Source of the DNA: Paracoccus hibiscisoli
GTDB taxonomy: Bacteria > Pseudomonadota > Alphaproteobacteria > Rhodobacterales > Rhodobacteraceae
DNA length: 64,000 nt
Assembly: GCF_005048265.1 (NCBI RefSeq)
Contig: NZ_SUNH01000012.1
Coordinates: forward strand, 62,001-126,000
Direction: 5' to 3'
This document shows, piece by piece, positions 60,727 through 64,000 of the stretch (position 1 is its first letter; each line of letters starts with the position of its first letter). The notes under the pieces are model-generated. The model was given only the letters and a program-made list of their open reading frames with translations, was not told the DNA's origin and made no database searches. A program made the translations under genes and the position numbers.

Positions 60727-62336
60727 CTTTCGGCCAGCAGGCCCTCCTCGTTCAGGATGGGGTGGGCCACGGCCACGAAATGCGCGTTGATCCGTTTCAG
60801 GTCGCGCAGGATGTCCAGATGCAGCGAGGATGTCTCGCGGCTCTGGTCCAGGCCCTCGCGCAGGCGGATCAGGTGGCGCTGCGCGGATTGGCGTTCGAAA
60901 TTGCGGATCTCGACCTTCTGCTCCATCATCTGACGGGCCAGGTCCATGTCGCGGGTCATGAAGATGGTCTGGGCGATGCGCAGTGTCTCCTGGGTCATCA
61001 GGAACATCGCGTCCAGCTCCTTGTAGCCGGCATCGGAAAAGCGCAGGCCCAGGCCGATCTTCTTGCGCACGCCGGCGGCCAGGCCCTTTTCGATGATGTC
61101 GCCCACATGCTCCAGGTTGATGACGTAATCCAGGATGGTGATGGACCGGCGGCGGTCATCCTCATCCGCGTCGCGGCCAAGGCGGGACAGATAGGTCTTG
61201 ACCTGCTGCTGGCGCAGATCGACGCGGTCCTCCAGCGTCACCACCTCGGCCAGGGGGGCGGCGTCGTTCTTGCGAAAGGCCAGCCGCGTCTGGTCCAGCA
61301 TCCGCCCCACATCGTCACCGATCGACAGCGCCTGACGGCTGGCCCCGGCCAAAGCCAGGGGCGGCTGGTCCAGCGCGGCCTCGTCCAGCCAGCGGGGCAG
61401 GGCGTCCTCGACCGGGGGCAGGTCGGGCTGCGCCCGCTCCAACAGGCGCGACAGCAGGCCTGCAAAGGGCCAGATCACCGCCGCCAGCGCCAGGTTGAAG
61501 CCCAGATGCGCCGCCACCGGCAGCGCGGTCATGCCGGGCGCGGCCCACAGGATCAGCTGCGCCGCCTGCTGCGCGACCGGCAGCACGGCCAGACAGCCGA
61601 GGGCGCGCACCAGCAGATTGCCGATGGTCAACCGCCGTGCCGCCATGTCGGCCCCCGCGGTCACCAGCACGGGCGGGATCGCGCCGCCGATATTCGCGCC
61701 CAGGACCAGCACCACGGCAAGCCCCGCGGGCAGGTCCAGCGACGCGATCAGCAGCACCGCGGCCAGCGAGGATGAACAGACCGCCGCGATCACCGCGGCA
61801 AAGATCAGCGCCACGGGCCAGGCGCTGTCCAGCATGGTCAGGAAGGCGGCCATCTGGGGCGCCTCGCGCAGGGGTTCGGTGCCCTGGCTCAGCAGCGACA
61901 GCGACACCAGCATCAGCCCCAGCCCGATCAGCGACCGCCCCACGCCCGCAACCACGGGATGGGCGCGTCGCGCGGTCGCCACCCCCGCCAGGATCAGCGC
62001 CGGGGCGATGACGCCGATGCCCGACGACACGATCACCGCGGTGATGGCCGTGCCGACATTGGCGCCCAGCAGCACGATCTGGGCCATGCGCCCCGCGATC
62101 ATGCCGCGCCCGACGAAGGATGCCGTCAACAGCGCCGTTGCGGTCGAGGATTGCAGCCCAAGCGTTGCCACCAGCCCCGACAGAAAGGCGCGCGGCCCGT
62201 TGCGCGTGCCCAGCCCCAGGGCGGTCTTGAGCCGCAGCCCAAAGGCCGTGGTCACGCCGTCGCGGACCAGCCCCAGCCCAAACAGAAGCAGGGCCACCGC
62301 GCCGCCGATCTGAAGGAACACAATGATCGAGTCCAT
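60708..62336 (-). CDS. Na+/phosphate cotransporter with PhoU-like domain (NptA/YjbB type)
   Basis: This 542-residue protein has an N-terminal membrane part (about 1-300) made of two Na/Pi repeats: GLVATLGLQSSTATALLTASFVG with LLGANVGTAITAVIVSSG, and AVCSSSLAAVLLIASLDL with LVLGANIGGAIPPVLVTAG. The QSS-type turns are the substrate site. The C-terminal 220 residues are PhoU-like helices (SITILDYVINLEHVGDIIEKGLAAGVRKK). The protein moves phosphate across the inner membrane, possibly outward in YjbB relatives. A possible Pho box lies upstream. Confidence 0.9.
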   Translation of the reverse strand: MDSIIVFLQIGGAVALLLFGLGLVRDGVTTAFGLRLKTALGLGTRNGPRAFLSGLVATLGLQSSTATALLTASFVGRGMIAGRMAQIVLLGANVGTAITAVIVSSGIGVIAPALILAGVATARRAHPVVAGVGRSLIGLGLMLVSLSLLSQGTEPLREAPQMAAFLTMLDSAWPVALIFAAVIAAVCSSSLAAVLLIASLDLPAGLAVVLVLGANIGGAIPPVLVTAGADMAARRLTIGNLLVRALGCLAVLPVAQQAAQLILWAAPGMTALPVAAHLGFNLALAAVIWPFAGLLSRLLERAQPDLPPVEDALPRWLDEAALDQPPLALAGASRQALSIGDDVGRMLDQTRLAFRKNDAAPLAEVVTLEDRVDLRQQQVKTYLSRLGRDADEDDRRRSITILDYVINLEHVGDIIEKGLAAGVRKKIGLGLRFSDAGYKELDAMFLMTQETLRIAQTIFMTRDMDLARQMMEQKVEIRNFERQSAQRHLIRLREGLDQSRETSSLHLDILRDLKRINAHFVAVAHPILNEEGLLAESRMRSR

Positions 62337-62397
62337 GGGACATCCTCAAGACGATGGGCGGAACGCCCGCCCCTTCACTCTGCTCCCCTGAACCGCG

Positions 62398-62415
62398 CCG
62401 TCAAGCGAATGTCAC
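62398..62415. promoter_or_regulatory. possible Pho box before the phosphate cotransporter gene
   Basis: CCGTCAA, four bases, then ATGTCAC reproduces the two 7-base half sites, 11 bases apart, of the Pho box (CTGTCAT); five of seven match in each. It is 62-79 bases upstream of the cotransporter ATG. PhoB control would suit the product, but the match is partial. Confidence 0.38.
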
Positions 62416-62466
62416 GGCGTCACCATATTCTTTCGTGCATGCGCGCTTATCGTCGCATTGCCCGGA

Positions 62467-62775
62467 TCACAGGCAGGTCGAGGTCGCGATGACCGGAAAC
62501 AGCGTCACCAGGGTCGAGACCAGCCCGATCCAGGCGCCCAGCACGATCAGCTGGCGCGGCCTTCCCGTGCCCTGCGGCAGCAGCCACAGGATCAGCCCAT
62601 GCGCCGCCAGCCCCGCGCCCCAGGCCAGCCACATCGCCATGTGGTGCCAGTCGGTGCCCAGAACGGGCCGCCCCTGCCAGCCCAGATTGCAGCCCGCGCC
62701 ATGCAGCGCATAGACCAGCGAAAACATCGCCGCCCACAGGATCGGCCCCGCCAGCGCCCGCCACAGCCAGCCCAT
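62467..62775 (-). CDS. small membrane protein next to oxidase subunit I
   Basis: This 102-residue protein has three predicted helices (LAGPILWAAMFSLVYALHGAG; HHMAMWLAWGAGLAAHGLILWLLP; LIVLGAWIGLVSTLVTLFPVIA). Its ATG overlaps the oxidase stop as TGATG, so it is translated with subunit I. The second helix begins TDWHHMAM. I do not recognise a named family. A small accessory or assembly subunit of the oxidase (like the last gene of coxMNOP operons) is the likely role. Confidence 0.75.
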   Translation of the reverse strand: MGWLWRALAGPILWAAMFSLVYALHGAGCNLGWQGRPVLGTDWHHMAMWLAWGAGLAAHGLILWLLPQGTGRPRQLIVLGAWIGLVSTLVTLFPVIATSTCL

Positions 62776-64000
62776 CACAGCACCTCCTGCGCGGCGATCA
62801 GGGCGACGGACACAGCGGTCGTGGTCAGCCAGAAAGCCTGGAACATCTGCCAGATGGGGGCCGCACCACGGCGGACCTCGCTCAGCCGGCCGGTCTGGGC
62901 ATCGCGCAGGCTGCGCAGCGCCAGCATCGCGGCGATCACGCCGTGGAAGACGGCGAATCCCAGGATCGCCCCGCGCAGCGCGTCGCGCGCGTGGCGGCGC
63001 GGATCGTCCAGACCCAGCCCGACGACCGCCAGCGCCACCAGCGCGACAAGCGCCGCCGCCAGCCCCAGCCCGGCCCAGGCCGCGCCCGAGGCATGGCTGC
63101 GCTGCGCCTCGGCCCGGTGGGAGGCCAGCAGGCCCAGGGCCATCGCGGCCAGGGCCAGCGCGGCCGCCGCGATCACCGGCAGGCTGACCAGCGTGCTGGG
63201 CGGCGCGGGCCATGCCGGCGCCACGACCGACAGAAAGCCCACCCCGAACAGCAGCGCCGCATAGAGCGTCCCGTCCGCCAGCAACAGCGCGATGGCCCCG
63301 GTCCGCGCCAGCGTGTTGCGCGTCTGCCAGTGCAGCGGCAGGGTCAGGCCGGGGGCGACGGCGGCAGGCGCGTGGTCGCGGTCGGTGCCCATGATCGCGC
63401 CCCATTTCCAGGCCGCGATCAGCGTCAGCACCATGCCCAGGGGCGCCAGCCAGTACAGCCCCACCAGCATGGCCGCGAAAAAGCTGCCGATCGCAGCCGA
63501 GGTCAGCAGCGGCAGCCAGGTGCTGGTCGCCAGCACGGCGACATGGTCGGGGCGACCGGTCCCGGCCTCGACCACCAGCGTCTCTCGGAAGCCGCGCGGC
63601 GCGCCGGGCAGCAGCCCCTCGCCCCGCGCCAAGGGCAGCAGGGCCGAGGCATCGGCCTGACGCGGACCGGGAAGCGAGGCGAAGTTATAGGAGGGCGCCG
63701 GCAGCGGCATGGCCCAGTCCAGCGTCGGCGCGCGCCACGGGTTGCGGCGGCTGCGGCGTCCGAACATCCACTGCATGATCACGTCAAAGGCGAACAGCGC
63801 AAAGCCCGCCGACATGATCATCCCGAAGATCGACGAGATCAGGTTCAGCCACTCCCATTCCGGGTTGTTGGGATAGACCGCGATGCGGCGCGGCATGCCC
63901 AGAAGGCCGGTCAGGTGCATCAGGAAGAAGGTGCCGTGAAAGCCGATCAGGATCAGCCAGAAGGCCGATTCCCCCAGGCCCCGCACGCGCCAGCGCCCGC
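62775..64000 (-). CDS. heme-copper cytochrome c oxidase subunit I with C-terminal subunit III-like part, 5' truncated
   Basis: The reading frame is open to the right window edge, so the N-terminal oxidase core is missing. The visible start carries the end of subunit I: LIGFHGTFFLMHLTGLLGMPRRIAVYP and EWLNLISSIFGMIMSAGFALFAFDVIMQ. After a soluble link it continues with about seven more helices (from STWLPLLTSAAIGSFFAAMLVGLYW), including RTGAIALLLADGTLYAALLFGVGFLS, which looks like subunit III. Such I-III fusions occur in caa3-type oxidases and rhizobial CoxN. The valves of heme ligation lie outside the window. Confidence 0.87.
   Translation of the reverse strand, partial: GRWRVRGLGESAFWLILIGFHGTFFLMHLTGLLGMPRRIAVYPNNPEWEWLNLISSIFGMIMSAGFALFAFDVIMQWMFGRRSRRNPWRAPTLDWAMPLPAPSYNFASLPGPRQADASALLPLARGEGLLPGAPRGFRETLVVEAGTGRPDHVAVLATSTWLPLLTSAAIGSFFAAMLVGLYWLAPLGMVLTLIAAWKWGAIMGTDRDHAPAAVAPGLTLPLHWQTRNTLARTGAIALLLADGTLYAALLFGVGFLSVVAPAWPAPPSTLVSLPVIAAAALALAAMALGLLASHRAEAQRSHASGAAWAGLGLAAALVALVALAVVGLGLDDPRRHARDALRGAILGFAVFHGVIAAMLALRSLRDAQTGRLSEVRRGAAPIWQMFQAFWLTTTAVSVALIAAQEVL

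Noticed and set aside
1..64000. Mobile elements, tRNA, rRNA or CRISPR arrays
   Set aside because: No transposase or integrase motifs, terminal repeats, tRNA-like cloverleaf sequences, rRNA words or spaced direct repeats were seen on reading; a tRNA or CRISPR program could confirm this.

Overview
The window is chromosomal DNA of very high G+C content with dense, often translationally coupled genes. The gene set is typical of a free-living alphaproteobacterium of the Rhodobacterales, most like Paracoccus or a close relative: a LuxR/LuxI pair, TRAP transporters, a De Ley-Doudoroff galactose route and an aa3/caa3-type oxidase. This placement is inferred from gene content and was not tested by a search. 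I see no tRNA, rRNA, CRISPR array, transposase or phage gene, and G+C is even throughout, so this looks like core or long-resident accessory DNA.

Layout. (1) 1-1821: end of a phosphonate-family ABC importer (ATPase and a double-length permease). (2) 1818-3398: quorum-sensing module with luxI, a 69-codon gene in front of it, and divergent luxR, separated by a region with a perfect 27-bp dyad. (3) 3402-13085: sugar-acid/polyol module with an FGGY kinase, a DctQMP TRAP importer, a LacI-type repressor and four dehydrogenases including L-idonate 5-dehydrogenase-like and gluconate 5-dehydrogenase-like enzymes. Two matching 14-bp operators sit on near-consensus promoters and tie the module together. 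(4) 13082-20532: leftward cluster for GDP-L-fucose synthesis (gmd, fcl), a fucosyltransferase-like protein with a tetratricopeptide tail, an unknown glycan-type protein and a membrane alpha/beta hydrolase. (5) 20732-35371: galactoside catabolon with an ABC importer, alpha- and beta-galactosidase, mutarotase, galactose dehydrogenase, lactonase, galactonate dehydratase, KDGal kinase and KDPGal aldolase, plus an IclR regulator at a divergent promoter.

(6) 35426-40066: a hypothetical protein, a dihydrolipoamide-dehydrogenase-like flavoprotein, and an ECF sigma/anti-sigma pair facing a secreted DUF4394 protein. (7) 40072-45624: LysE exporter with divergent Lrp-type regulator, a blue-light/HWE-type sensor kinase, an FAD/NAD(P)-binding protein, and a ribbon-helix-helix regulator coupled to a PHB-depolymerase-family esterase behind a 36-bp palindrome. 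(8) 45710-54306: a PerM-type permease fused to a GAF domain, a four-gene coupled glycosyltransferase operon headed by a sucrose-phosphate-synthase/phosphatase-like fusion, and a divergent sulfotransferase. (9) 54414-62336: tandem universal stress protein, SulP anion transporter, an orphan family-5 solute-binding protein, a DUF3311/sodium-solute symporter pair and a Na+/phosphate cotransporter with a possible Pho box. (10) 62467-64000: a small membrane protein and the end of a heme-copper oxidase subunit I.

Most genes fall in recognisable families. The most interesting parts are regulatory or architectural: the twin LacI operators, the divergent galactose control region, the luxR-luxI dyad, the 36-bp palindrome before the RHH gene, the TPR-tailed fucosyltransferase and the permease-GAF fusion.
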